A stretch of 64,000 nucleotides of DNA from Homalodisca vitripennis (lineage: Eukaryota > Arthropoda > Insecta > Hemiptera > Cicadellidae): NCBI RefSeq assembly GCF_021130785.1, contig NW_025778046.1:96192-160191 (forward strand), written 5' to 3'. The position numbers were made by a program, and so were the translations under genes. Of this stretch, positions 46,791 through 57,879 are shown piece by piece. The notes beneath the pieces were generated by a model that saw nothing but the letters and a program-made list of their open reading frames with translations, was not told where the DNA came from and made no database searches. Numbering within the stretch: position 1 is the stretch's first letter; the number at the start of each line of letters is the position of its first letter.

Positions 46791-47659
46791 AATTTAGAAT
46801 TTTAATGTTACCAAATCTTACAAAATTACTTCTGGTAGTCTTAGACTAAAGTTATTTGAACATATCACAATAACTATGATTATTGATCACGAATAAATAG
46901 ATCACAATTGTAAGTGGTAAATTGTTAATATAGCTAGGTAAAAGTCATGATCAAAGATAAAAAGATGGTGGCCTTTAGCTGTAGAACAAATAATTGTAGT
47001 TTTCAGGTTAATTGCAAGATTTTTTATTGACATTTAATTTTACTAAGTTTGTTAGTACCAGTCCCGGTAGTAGTCTTATACTAAACTAATGGTCTTAAAT
47101 AGATTACAAGGAAGGGAGATACCTTTATTATAGCATGTTACATTTTATCATTTAAGTTTAAAAGATGGTGCCCTGGAAAGTCTTGATAAAAAAGAGTTAA
47201 ACCCCAACAGATATATTTTGAAGTTCAACAAATTTTATTTCTCAGGTTCATTAAGAAACACTATCATTAGCTATTACATTTACACAATTGTATTTAGTAT
47301 CTCCAAGTTTTATTGTATAATTGACGGTCAAGTAAATCGATTTCTTATGGCGAAAAATTTGCATTTTAAAAATGTAGGCTGTACCATTTCACCAGATCCA
47401 TTATTAAAACAGCTTGACCGCATGGTATTCATTAGCATCAAGCATGAATAATTTACAAAAAAGTGTCCAGGAATTAAAAATGAAATAAAATTAATATAAT
47501 GAGGTCTGCTCATTTAACTTTTCTGTGCTTAAAGTAACACCATACATTTTCCTAGTGATTAAAACGCCATCTGCGTTAAACTATAAATAATTTTACTCAA
47601 TATTTCAATAAATGATCGTTAAAAAAATAATCAGCAGAACCTAATGAGATTAGATTGAC

Positions 47660-47890
47660 TCATTGTCAACACGCCGATCATCAACAGATTGACAGAAACT
47701 AACCACACTATGTGCGAAGATACAACACTCGATTGTACTTGTATGTACTGTGATGTACCCTTGAGACTGACGTGTCACCATTCCTACTGCTGCATGTGTA
47801 CTTCGATCACCTGGCTGTTGACAGAACGACTTCTCTATTTACTAGAACATACATTTCATTGTAAAAGATTTTTCAACTTTTAATGATATA
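47660..47890 (+). repeat. Block N, copy 2 (diverged)
   Basis: It matches the other N copies weakly: ACACTCGA, TGTACTGTGATGTACC, CTGACGTGTCACCATTCCTA and ATGTGTACTTCGATCACCTG. The position after M and before O supports the assignment. Confidence 0.6.
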
Positions 47891-48159
47891 ATATTGATTA
47901 AGCTTTACTCATTTTAACCAGACTAAGAATTTGATTATACGAGTAATATGTTATAAATATTTTACTTGTATATAAGATAGCAGCTTACCGTATGACATAA
48001 AAAAGTGAATGTTTTTCTGTCGCTGGGGTTATTATTTTGAAATACTTGATATATTGTTGTAAAATTCTTTGTACAGTTATAAATAAAGTTGTTAGATAAA
48101 AAAATTAATAAATGTATCTCACGTAAGGCCAACAAAGTATAGACACAATATGAATATAA

Positions 48160-48400
48160 TTACGAAGCGTGCGGTAGCCTGGGGTAGTATCTGGCAACAA
48201 ACAACGGTGGCACCAATTTGGTGCATTAGTTCTTAACAAGGAGTTCTATTAAATTTGTGGTTCACAAGGCTTTGCTTTTCCCTTGAGCGTGATGATGTAA
48301 CAAACACAATTATTTTCTGATGGGATAAGTCAATTCTACTAGAAATTACATTTTAAATTAGTAGTACAAGTATCCATCGTACTTAAAGTTTTGTGTCACG
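48160..48400 (+). repeat. Block O, copy 2
   Basis: CTGGGGTAGTATCTGGCAAC, AAACAACGGTGGCACCAATT, TGGTGCATTAGTTCTTAACA and TTGCTTTTCCCTTGAGCGTG match the O copies at 43.5 and 56.2 kb. Confidence 0.85.
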
Positions 48401-49020
48401 GTAAATGCACTAAAATAACCCCTATGACAGAGGGAATATTTCAGATTATATTAAATTTATGTTTTTTTACTTTATCTAAGGTAATACTGATATGTGATAC
48501 GTTTATTACTGACAGATACAATAGATTTGCGTGATGCCACTGTATTATCATATAGTATGGCACTTGGTAGTCATAGATTTAAAATAGAAAAACAAGGTTT
48601 TTTTATATTGAAATCGTGATACCTTAAGATTATTATGCACTTCAGATGTTGGTTGTAAGGTATACATGCAACATATTGGGGTTTCTGCCTAATTTTGATA
48701 TCATAAATTCATTACATGGAGAAGAGATAGGAGCGTCCTGAAGACAACAGTTTATCGTAAGAATACACACACTGATCAATACCTAAATTTTCAATCTAAC
48801 CATCAAACATCTGTCAAAGAAGGAGTAGCATACTCATTGATTAACAGACCAAAGCACTTATGCTCAGACAAAGATGGGTTGAAAAAAGAAATTCAAAAAA
48901 ACTCAATTAGATAAAAAAACGTATACAGTCGGTTTGTCATAAATAAGTGCAAAAGAAAAAATAGAAAAATCCAAGAGTCAATTTCTTAACGGCCGCCCGC
49001 CCCCTTGAGATACATATAAC
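48400..49020. other. Unassigned AT-rich stretch
   Basis: No coding frame or repeat partner was recognised. Confidence 0.4.
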
Positions 49021-49026
49021 ATTTAT

Positions 49027-49217
49027 AAGTGATTCCCATCTAATAACTTCAAAGTTCTTTCAACCCAACATTAAGTGGTTCACATCCTCTCTTCCTTAGT
49101 TTAAAAGTGATTAACTTCTATTCTTTAATCTGAAATCAATTCTCTTTTGTACTTTGGTTTATAAGAGATTTACTTCTCTACCCTAGTCTTAAGGCCCTTC
49201 ACTTCTGTACCTTAACC
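49027..49217 (+). repeat. Degenerate minisatellite with a period of about 30 bp
   Basis: Units start near 49,027, 49,073, 49,104, 49,134, 49,162 and 49,191, each a variant of AAGTGRTTYACWTCTCTACC followed by a CTTAGTYT word. Units differ at many positions, so this is an old array found only by reading. Confidence 0.6.
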
Positions 49218-49849
49218 TTTCAAATTTTGTTGCACAATCTGCCCTTATGGCATTCAATAGTTTGTTCTATTTTGAGTAAAAATACCTTGGAATAATTGTA
49301 TCTAGTATTGATAGGATAATTATTCTAAAATCCCTCTACTCAGCTTCTTAAATCAATTCATGATACCAATGTTTGTGTCTATAAGACGATTCAAATCACC
49401 GCCGGTTTGTCCACAAATTTTCTTTAAATTATGAAAGTACTTGAATCTGAACCATTTCTCTATGGGTAAGGGTAATATATATGCCAAAAGCTTTTTCAGG
49501 CTCTCTGTATACCAGATTTAATTCTATTTCATAATTCGGTTCTTCCCTGCAATCCATTGAAATCTAATTTTATGAAATTTCTTGCCGTGATGAAATTTAT
49601 GAAAAGTTATCGTGATTTTTTTGCCACAAGTTCTGTTTATAATCAATATGAAATATCAAATTAGTAATAATTTGATAGTACAGCAATAATGGTTTCATTG
49701 AAAATAACAATTACATTATTTTCTTTAGTTTGTTATTTACGATGGAGGGTTTTACAGGATTTATGACATTTACCATCGTTATGGTTACAAAAGGTAAAAC
49801 GCTTTTGTGCCAGGATGTGAAATTTTTAAAACCCTGTTAAAGAATCCAG

Positions 49850-50310
49850 TGTCGTAATTTTAATAATTAATTAAGGAACTGCAAAAACATTAATTGAAGA
49901 TTCTCTGTTTCGCGGATGTTGAAGTTGGATTGAAATAGAATTATGTGATTAATGAAACCGTTATTGGTGTTTAATTAATCACTCGCGGCCTTTTACAGCT
50001 AATCAAATACTGATAAAGTGACTGAAATCTTCATAGCTTCAAAACTATAAAAACATCTCATATTTATTGTAATATCCAAATATAAAATCTGATATAAGTC
50101 TTTTTAGTAGTGGTCTTAGAAATTAAGATAATGGGATATTCGTCAAAGCATAGTTATTCAAAGAAAGTAGGAATACGCCAAGTTGCAGGCGTTGCCGAGG
50201 TTCCGTGCAACATTTCATGTTTACATACCTAATTTCATTATTTAATGTTAAGATAGATCGAAAGATAAAACACTCACGGAAAACGCAATTTCTTGTCTCT
50301 CCTGATGGAA
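49850..50310 (+). repeat. Block A, copy 2
   Basis: Partner of 2,440-2,930: AATTAATTAAGGAACTGC, TTGAAGATTCTCTGTTTCGC, GATGTTGAAGTTGGATTGAA and GTGGTCTTAGAAATTAAG. It ends near GCAACATTTCATGTTTACAT. Confidence 0.75.
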
Positions 50311-50359
50311 AAGAGAAATTGCGTCAGCATTATTACTGATAGGCTTAAATGAAGTCGCA

Positions 50360-50640
50360 CAAACGGACAGACCGACGGACGTACTGCTCTTTTATCGTTT
50401 TGACCCAAAAATCAACAGAATGTTTACTTGGGCCTATGGGAACCAACGTTCCAAGTTTAAAGACTGTAGCAATTTTAAATTAAGAGTTTTGTTTAGATGA
50501 TTAAACGGACTCTCTTTCGAGTTTTTGTACCAGGATATCAAAAGCGATCTTCCTAGAACCCATAAGAACCCACGTAACAAGCTTCAAGTCTCTAGAAATT
50601 TCTATCGAAGGTAGCACAACAGATAGACAACGATACGGTT
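50360..50640 (+). repeat. Block S, dispersed copy
   Basis: The order ACGGACAG, TTTTGACCCAAAAATCAACA, CCTATGGGAACCAACGTTCC, AAGCTTCAAGTCTCTAGAAA and ACAGATAGACA resembles the tandem units at 57,953-58,440. It appears to hold about two degenerate units. Confidence 0.6.
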
Positions 50641-51285
50641 CCAAAAAGGCTGGAATTTTTTTAAGAGGGCAAATGTTTTACAAGAGTATTTAAACTGCCC
50701 GGAAAGGATAAAGTTAGATTAAGTAAGAAGATAAGATCAGCGCCAAACCAACAGTGTCGTGAGTAGAAGCAATTGAGGTTGGTAACTGGCGCTCCGTGGT
50801 ACTTGGGTAGCGAAACTGAATTGAGTCATTACCGTTTGAGCTCTCTCTAATGAAAACTTAAGGTTTAAATATAAACCTTTAAAACGTGTATATTCCTTAA
50901 AGCATTCCTATGATTGTAATCGTTTTTTACGGAAATTAAACTATCATAAATTCGTCTCCATTTAGTGCCCTAAAAATTGGTTGGAATTGCTCAATAACTT
51001 TATTGGTTGTCCACGTTTAATTCTATAACTTAAAAAGATAATATGGTAATGACATTTTTACGTTTTTCGTTTATTGTTTATAACTCTTCCTCATATTTAC
51101 ATTATACTTACTTATACTGTCCTTAAGCACTTATCCTGATAATATATTTTTGATTTCTTAATTAGGTTAAGCAAATGTAAATTAGTAGTTGATATTGTAC
51201 AATCAGGAAACTCTACTTACTATTAGTGTTGAACGAGCTTAGTTTAGTTGGGAGCCTTTTGCTATAGTTTATTGACAATTGGGTG

Positions 51286-51684
51286 CATAACCTGAACCCT
51301 GTAACACTATAACGAACTTTAGCAACAAGTGTTATTAATATAATATTACGTAATCTATTATAGTTTGTTCTACAATATTATGTACGTTGAAAGTAAAACT
51401 TTTGGTATCTATAATTAATTTATAATTTTAATTTATAACTGTATATTTCTTTTACTGTAATTAATATTATCTACCCTTAATCCAGGGTTCTTAACAGTCT
51501 TGTAAGAAAAAGGAAATCATAATTTACAATTATAACTTAAAATTATAAATTAATTATAGATACCATAATTTTTACACTTCAACGTACATAATATTGTAGA
51601 ACAAAACTATAATAGATTATGTAATATTATATTAATAACACTTGTTGCTAAAGTTCGTTATAGTGTTACAGGGTTCAGGTTATG
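51286..51684. mobile_element. Young inverted-repeat (MITE-like) element, 399 bp
   Basis: The left arm (about 51,286-51,441) and the complement of the right arm (about 51,523-51,684) are almost identical over about 155 bp, starting CATAACCTGAACCCTGTAAC. The centre is about 80 bp and AT-rich. No transposase is present. I could not identify a convincing target-site duplication, so the superfamily stays open. High arm identity points to a recent origin or to correction between the arms. Confidence 0.93.
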
Positions 51685-51769
51685 TTGTTATTCAAAATAT
51701 AAACGGATAAAGAATAATCTAACAGATTTTAAAAATATTTAAAGCAAAATGAAATATATAATAAATAAC

Positions 51770-52010
51770 TTTCCTCGATACGTTCAATAAAGAAACGACA
51801 ACAGAGGGTCAGTAGGTAACGATAATATATCGATATCAATACATACACGCAAATGCAATAAAAATGTATCCCGTTAACCCCACAATTACAAAATACAGTA
51901 TGTTACTTGTCAGATTGAATGTGAGTGTGTTTGCATGTTTCATAATTTACTGCTTCGTAATCCATGAATGATATAAAACAAACGGCCAGTCAAATGCTCA
52001 TGGAGTTCTT
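51770..52010 (+). repeat. Block H, copy 4
   Basis: ACACGCAAATGCAATAAAAA, GTTACTTGTCAGATTGAATG, GTGTGTTTGCATGTTTCATA and CTTCGTAATCCATGA match the other H copies. The inverted-repeat element lies about 85 bp upstream. Confidence 0.85.
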
Positions 52011-52059
52011 GACATTAAATTATGTATTTTTCTAAGTATTTAGCCTTTAGGTTTAAATA

Positions 52060-52620
52060 AAGAAGAATGAATTGTGATTGAACATGTATTTTGCCTTGTA
52101 TGAGAGTAATCATTAATTGATTTGGTGAATAAAAAACATTGAATGTAATCGCAATGGGAATAGGGAGGAGTCCTCGTGTCTTTACATATATTTTAAATAC
52201 TGGTACCTACGCTTATGTATTCCTCTCTTATGGACAGCATAGTGGGTGCCCTGTTTCCGACTCACCCAGACAGGTAGTATAAGGATTTTTCATTCGACCA
52301 TGGACAGATTCCCTTCTTCACCGATGCTGAGCTGTCCCGTACCGTCGGACAGATGTAGTGCTGTTCCGACAGTAGACTCAGGGTGGTATCCTAGACCTGT
52401 CGACATTTGCTGTTGAATATATACAACCGCTGCTTGTAAGAAGGCACCTTTGATCCTCGATTTAAGGTTCAAAACCTGGCCCTCATAAGTAAAGGCAAGG
52501 GAGATAACAAACTGCAGTCGGCGACCTCCCTGTATGCTTGACACTCAGAGAAGGCAGTTGAAACCGAAGCGATAGAGGCTGACGGTGGTCTTTCCAACTA
52601 TTTATCGTATATATTTCTAT
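52060..52620 (+). repeat. Block I, copy 3 (uninterrupted)
   Basis: The block runs from GAATTGTGATTGAACATGTA through AGATTCCCTTCTTCACCGAT, GCTGAGCTGTCCCGTACCGT, CAACCGCTGCTTGTAAGAAG and AAAACCTGGCCCTCATAAGT to GGTGGTCTTTCCAACTATTT. It lacks the R insertion seen in copy 1 and so gives the empty-site form. The minus frame 52,290-52,544 is open, but its frame is not kept in the other copies. Confidence 0.85.
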
Positions 52621-52739
52621 TTACCTGTTAAAATACAAAGTTATATGTACTACTAAATTAAGAAAATAAATTAGTATTGCCTTAGAATTTTACCTCAACC
52701 CAATAGAAGTACCTGTGTTTGGTATAAATCAATCTTATA

Positions 52740-52985
52740 CACTGGTTATGGTTTTTTACAAATCATAAAAACTGAGAAAAATTGTAAGGGATAAAATTAG
52801 CAATTCAGAATCACAGCAATAAGAAACTATGCCAGAATAGTAAAAGACATATTCTAGACACGCACTTATGTGATTTATCAACCTTATGATTTCAGCCATA
52901 AATTTATAGTAATGAATGACTCTCAGCCAACCGTAGTAAAACTACTTTTCAGTTTTTTCCCTAAAAAGAATGTTAAATTTCATGT
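52740..52985 (+). repeat. Block J, copy 3 (partial)
   Basis: ATATTCTAGACACGCACTTA, TGTGATTTATCAACCTTATG and GAATGACTCTCAGCC match copy 1. The CGATATCCTTCATATGG word is lost, replaced by CAACCGTAGTAAAACTAC. Confidence 0.75.
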
Positions 52986-53040
52986 ACTTGCACTCCCTTA
53001 TATTTTATCATAGCGTAATGATAGATTTTCCATTTAAAAT
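52960..53040 (+). repeat. Block L, first piece, copy 2
   Basis: AATGTTAAATTTCATGTACT and TATTTTATCATAGCGTAATG match 16,725-16,810. Confidence 0.6.
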
Positions 53041-53619
53041 ATATAATTAAGAAACATATGAAATCTTTTGCTATCGTAATTTTTAATATTTATAAGATGG
53101 AGTACGTTTAAAGCTTAGGAGTTTTTAAATAAGTAATAAAAATATCGATTATGTAAATAATCATTTAGATGCGTCTTTTAAATAAGCCATAGACTGTTTT
53201 ATAACTCTACGACGATTAATTTAAGATGAGTTATAATAATTTTTATGGAGCTAAAGTCAAAGTGGCCACCAATACAGTATGCTATATTCTTAAAATTGTA
53301 ACTTATATAAAGAGAATCTTACAACATAATAATAATGAAAAATTACGTAAAAAACATATTTTTTCGTATGTCAATTTATAGCTACATTTATATTGTAATA
53401 CTAATTCCAATTAAATTTTAAAATAATTTGGTCTTTGGTTTTATTAATATAATAATTAATAATAAGTTTATTTAAAACGTCCACACATCCGTATCCATAA
53501 TGTTGAAAAGATTGTTATCTTGGTGATGCCTACAACTACAGAAAATTTAGTAATATTTGTTATAATAAGTTTTAAAATGATTTTTATACTTTAAAAAATT
53601 CTATTAATATGAAATACAA

Positions 53620-53960
53620 GTTAAAAAAACCATGTAAGTGTTGAAACTCTATATTATCTCTATCGAAGCATTTTCTTTCCATGGACTTCCATTTAAAACT
53701 GTTAATGTATTTTCTCCCATATTTCGAGATGTCATCTCGACATAACATATTTTTTTTATTAAGTTGGAAGGGGAATTTTTATGCGATTCAATCACTTCTG
53801 CAATTGCATTATGTTCATACCGTCTTTCTGCTATGAAAGAGTCACTTGATAAAACGAGTATCGAATATTTTATCACATGCGCCACAACATCATCACTGAT
53901 ATACACACCAATATAACATAGGAAAAAATAAAATCCGTGAATTCAATAATAACCTGATTG
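53620..53960 (+). repeat. Block L, second piece, copy 2
   Basis: It matches 17,365-17,700: TTTTCTTTCCATGGACTTCC, ATTTAAAACTGTTAATGTAT and TTTCTCCCATATTTCGAGAT. The minus frame here (53,649-53,906) is not kept in the partner. Confidence 0.55.
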
Positions 53961-54089
53961 AATTTTAAAAGCCTGATTTTCCAATTTACAACTATTTAAT
54001 AAATAAAAATAAGATGTGTACAATAGTTTGCTCATATTAGGAAAAACTGGCAGTTCAACTTACATTGCGTGAGTGGATATGTTTTGCGC

Positions 54090-54290
54090 TAGGGTGTACG
54101 TTTGTGGTTGAAGAAGAGCGCAGGTGGTAGTAATCAGCCTGCTGAGTTATTCTGCTGGCCACAAACATGCGGTTCCCAGGAGAAATCGTTGCGGAAATGG
54201 CTTTTCCGACAGACCAAAAATATATTCATCGGGTCAGTGGAATTACAATCCCCGCAAAAAGCATTAGTATTACCAGGCATGAAGACGTAT
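54090..54290 (+). repeat. Block M, copy 4
   Basis: GTACGTTTGTGGTTGAAGAA, GAGCGCAGGTGGTAGTAATC, CTGCTGAGTTATTCTGCTGG and GGAAATGGCTTTTCCGACAG match copies 1-3. It runs directly into a TA microsatellite where other copies have TCTATAAAT-like DNA. Confidence 0.92.
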
Positions 54291-54317
54291 ATATATATAT
54301 ATATAAATATATATATA

Positions 54318-54374
<57 letters not shown>
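54288..54374. repeat. TA microsatellite, first run
   Basis: TA units interrupted by AAATA and AATA. They give spurious Tyr-Ile repeats in translation. Assembly length may be unreliable. Confidence 0.97.
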
Positions 54375-54375
<1 letters not shown>

Positions 54376-54377
54376 GC

Positions 54378-54413
54378 AAAAAGTACTTGCTCCCGGCGGA
54401 GCAAGTACTTTTT
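54378..54413. other. Perfect 16-bp stem hairpin between TA runs
   Basis: AAAAAGTACTTGCTCC (54,378-54,393) pairs perfectly with GGAGCAAGTACTTTTT (54,398-54,413) around the 4-base loop CGGC. The G+C-containing stem stands out between two TA microsatellites. The CG pairs at 54,375-54,376 and 54,415-54,416 extend the symmetry after one mismatch. It could be the tip of a small palindromic mobile element or a site of cruciform extrusion. Confidence 0.9.
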
Positions 54414-54432
54414 ACGATTCAGTGTTTTATTG

Positions 54433-54435
<3 letters not shown>

Positions 54436-54474
<39 letters not shown>
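54436..54474. repeat. TA microsatellite, second run
   Basis: A TA run with one TTTA interruption, 20-odd bases after the hairpin. Confidence 0.95.
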
Positions 54475-55364
54475 ATTAGTTTGTATTTAACGTTCGAAGA
54501 TAGGCCTATGTACAAAGCAATTTAGGATTGTTGTACCTAAAATGATTAAGAAATATAATCAAGTTTTACCAATAATAATTGTTTGAAAATTTATAAATAT
54601 TTTAATATATCTCGGGTCTTTTTTATTTATAATCTATACAATACGTAGTAGTGATAATTGGATGATAGAGGTAAATATACTTATTTTTCTCTAAAGGAGT
54701 TTTAAGCGTAATACATTACATAACATTTTTAGCGTTACATCCGTTTTATTATTAATAAAGTATTTTTCAGTTTTTTACAATATTTTATTACAAGTATCAC
54801 TTCTTATTAACTAAGTTTTCTTAATAATTTATTATTAAAGGAAACAAATTTTGGGTTGATGTAAAAATTGTGAATTACGTCTTATTTCTTGGTGACTTAC
54901 TATGAAAGGAAAGAAAGTATAATATTATTTTAGTAAGTTTGTTCAACCACCATTTTCATAGTTGAAATTATCGTCACCTGTAGGGCGAACGTGGATAGTG
55001 TTTATTTATAATGTGATAAACATTTTGTAAAAGTAACGTTTTATGGCTGGATGTAGTGTCACCCAAATACTTTTGTTCTAAAATTGTATGCAAAATTATT
55101 CTGTCATGGTTTGAGCAATATTTTTCATTTGATTTGTATTAGCTTCAAAAACACGAATTGTTTTGTAGACAAGTGTACTTAATTTTTTTCACAGTCCATT
55201 TTTTTTTAATATACAAGTTTATATCCCTAGCCAACATCTGAGAAAGTGTAAATAGTACTACCTAAAATTTAAAAATGTGCTCCAAGTTTGGGAGGAAATA
55301 ATGTAATACCTTTTATAACATTTAATAATTAGACAGCTATATGTAGCGTTTGACAAAACAATTC

Positions 55365-55570
55365 AAATGCAAAGTCTCAGTGTGTGTTATTTGGCCGAGG
55401 GGAGCGAGAGAATTGACAATGCGGCTTGTGTTTATGCGTGTACACTCTACTGCATGCAACACTCGAGTGTCCCTGTGTATTCTGGTGTCCTGTGGCTGAC
55501 GTGTCCCCAATCCCACACTCAAATGTGTACCTCCCACCATTGTCTGTTCACTGGTTAAAGCTCCTCCTCA
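55365..55570 (+). repeat. Block N, copy 3
   Basis: Close partner of 42,670-42,950 (about 85% by eye over 160 bp). The frame 55,367-55,558 is open to TAA and rich in Cys, but copy 1 has a two-base shift in the same frame. Confidence 0.92.
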
Positions 55571-56189
55571 TTTACCATAGGAAACACATTTAACGTAAAA
55601 GGTTTTACCAAGGTTTATTGTTCTCTGTATTATATAACCACAACATATTATTTTCTAAATGTTACATTTGAAATAGATATTACCATTTCATTAATACTTA
55701 CGAATATAGTAAGTATATATTAAATAATTGTACTTAATTACATATGTACCACTTTTTTCCAGAGTTTATAGTGCTTGCTGATCGAGAAATAATTTCAGTT
55801 TAGTTAATATGTACATTCATCAACATTTCCATTTGTCATATTCTTGTATTCCATTCTTGCATTTAAATGTTGTATATATGTACCTTAAGACTTAACCGCC
55901 TCAGATGACATGCATTTATTTTACTTGCTTTTTATGCATTACTTCTTTAGACAATATTCTAGATTTAGAAGGTGAAATAGTTTGTTTAAGCTATTTTTAA
56001 AAAAAGTGTACGTAATTGCTAACGATTTACCTGTGTAACTGTTTACAAGAATGTGCTTTACTAAAAATGCTTTACTAGAAAGAGGTGCGTGATCAAACAA
56101 GAGGTAATAATTTATTGTAACACCTATAAATGCATAAAACGTTAGGGGCAGTAAAATATATAGAAACAGTAGAAGCATTATTCTCACAT

Positions 56190-56390
56190 TTTAGACATCC
56201 TGGGGTAGGTTGTCGCATTAGTTCTTAACAGGAAGTTTGATTAAATTTGCAGATTACAAGACTTTGCTTTTCTCAAGAGTGTGTAGTGTTATAAAAATAA
56301 GGTTAGTTCTGACCTGGTAAGTAGAGTTTCTACAATAATTACATTTCAGATTCGTTGTTTAAATATTCAACGTAGTATTTTTTTTCACAA
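56190..56390 (+). repeat. Block O, copy 3
   Basis: CCTGGGGTAGGTTGTCGCAT, TAGTTCTTAACAGGAAGTTT, TGCTTTTCTCAAGAGTG and TTCTACAATAATTACATTTC match 43,550-43,790. The CACCAATTTGG part is deleted. Confidence 0.8.
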
Positions 56391-56439
56391 TACAATTGAA
56401 AGCACAATTTTTAAATTTAATAAGCTACCCTCAAAAGCA

Positions 56440-57010
56440 CTGTACGCTATCTTTCAGTAATAGAAGGGTGGTAATCACTTTAGATGTTAAATAAAAATTG
56501 CAGTAAACACAATGCAAATTTCAAATAAGGAGAAAATTACATGAAAATATTTTTTAAGAAAATAAAAGCTATGACTTATTTAGATTAGTTTTCGAAATTA
56601 CAAATAATGTTATTCATACGACACTTTAACGTTATTTTAACGTATATAAAGTACAATGTAGCTAGAATATTTAAAGTTGCATCCCTTCAAGGGCAAATAA
56701 TAAAAAAAGATGGACATAGAGGCAACTAAAAAATAATTAACAGTGAAAACTCATTGATATCGTTACCAAAAAGCAGCTGTTTGAGACTGATTATTCTAAA
56801 TCTAACAGTACCGTGAAATTTATTGAGAGTGAGTAATGACCTTTGATATACCCTTTTTGTATACTGTGTACAAAGTTTAATGTAGAATTTTAATAACAGG
56901 CACCTAAAATCCATCCTAATTTTAAGCTATGAAATAGTCATCGTTTCACTAACATTATGACCTGCTTATGTAGTGCAGAATATTCTGAGAATATTAGTTC
57001 TATATTTTAA
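56440..57010 (+). repeat. Block P, copy 2
   Basis: Partner of 43,850-44,420: GGTGGTAATCACTTTAGATG, CAGCTGTTTGAGACTGATTA, TGAGAGTGAGTAATGACCTT and GTAGTGCAGAATATTCTGAG. Confidence 0.78.
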
Positions 57011-57289
57011 AAATTTTAGCTCGATAATATTCTAATTACATTCAATATAGGTTTATCTATATTGTGTGTAATTTATAAACCACGGACTATTGAGAGACTT
57101 AAATAAAATATAGCAGATAGTACTGAGATCGAGAATAGAATTTACATCCATAACCCAACCTTGATCTTTAACTAATTAACAGTGTTGTTCTTATGCCTAA
57201 CATTTTCTTGTACTGCAGAATACCATCTTTTTGATTTCTTTTTCAAAAGACAGGTTTGTAGAAATAGATTTATTAAAAAGTTACTTGTA

Positions 57290-57490
57290 GTGTATTTTTT
57301 CTAATTGTTTAAATTATTTATATATTTTTAACTAGGCCATCCTTATTCGTGTCATCACCACGTACACAAAGCCAATTGTCTATGTTTTGCCACGGATATT
57401 TTGGTGGTACAGTAAACACGATGCAATTAAGTCAACACTTTTACGCTATCGCTATGAACCTAGTATTACGTTGAAATCTATTTTTACTAT
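57290..57490 (+). repeat. Block Q, copy 2
   Basis: Partner of 44,650-45,020 without the middle insertion: GCCAATTGTCTATGTTTTGC, TTTTACGCTATCGCTATGAA and CCTAGTATTACGTTG. Confidence 0.68.
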
Positions 57491-57599
57491 TGATACTTGG
57501 GAACAAATAAATTCAGTAAATGCGTTTAAAAAGCATTTAACAAAATAAATTTCAGTTATTTCAATAATTATGACCTGCACAGGTCCTTCTTAAAATCGT

Positions 57600-57790
57600 G
57601 CTCTCTTTCTGTCCGCATGTACGATAGACAGGTTTGAGAGACGAAATTTGGTAGGCTACATAGGTCTTGGTTAAAAACCTACTGATTTTGGTTCAGTAGG
57701 TGAAAATAAAATAACATTTTTACAATGGTGTTATAGGGAACTATGATGGCAACAAGGAAATCGCGGAATAAACAAATTAGTAAACAAACT
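57600..57790 (+). repeat. Possible block D copy
   Basis: GTCCGCATGTACGATAGACA, ATGATGGCAACAAGGAAATC and CGGAATAAACAAATTAGTAA match 63,590-63,750 (GTCCGCATGATATC, ATGGTGGCAAAAACAAAATT, AGAATAAATTAGTTT). Confidence 0.5.
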
Positions 57791-57879
57791 GAGTACAATC
57801 GTTTTTTTACAAATATTAAAGTAGTAACCCATGTGATGCAAATTATTTTTGTTAGGATGATTGGTAAAACTTTCGTTAC

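Noticed and set aside
54378..54413. Intrinsic transcription terminator (stem followed by T-run).
   Set aside because: The T residues are part of the stem itself, and rho-independent terminators are a bacterial feature, while the window is eukaryotic.
54102..54515. Tyr-Ile repeat proteins on both strands.
   Set aside because: They are translations of TA microsatellites.
57480..57548. Short frame WEQINSVNAFKKHLTK before a stop, resembling a LINE carboxyl end.
   Set aside because: It is too short, and it begins inside block Q, whose partner at 45 kb does not keep the frame.
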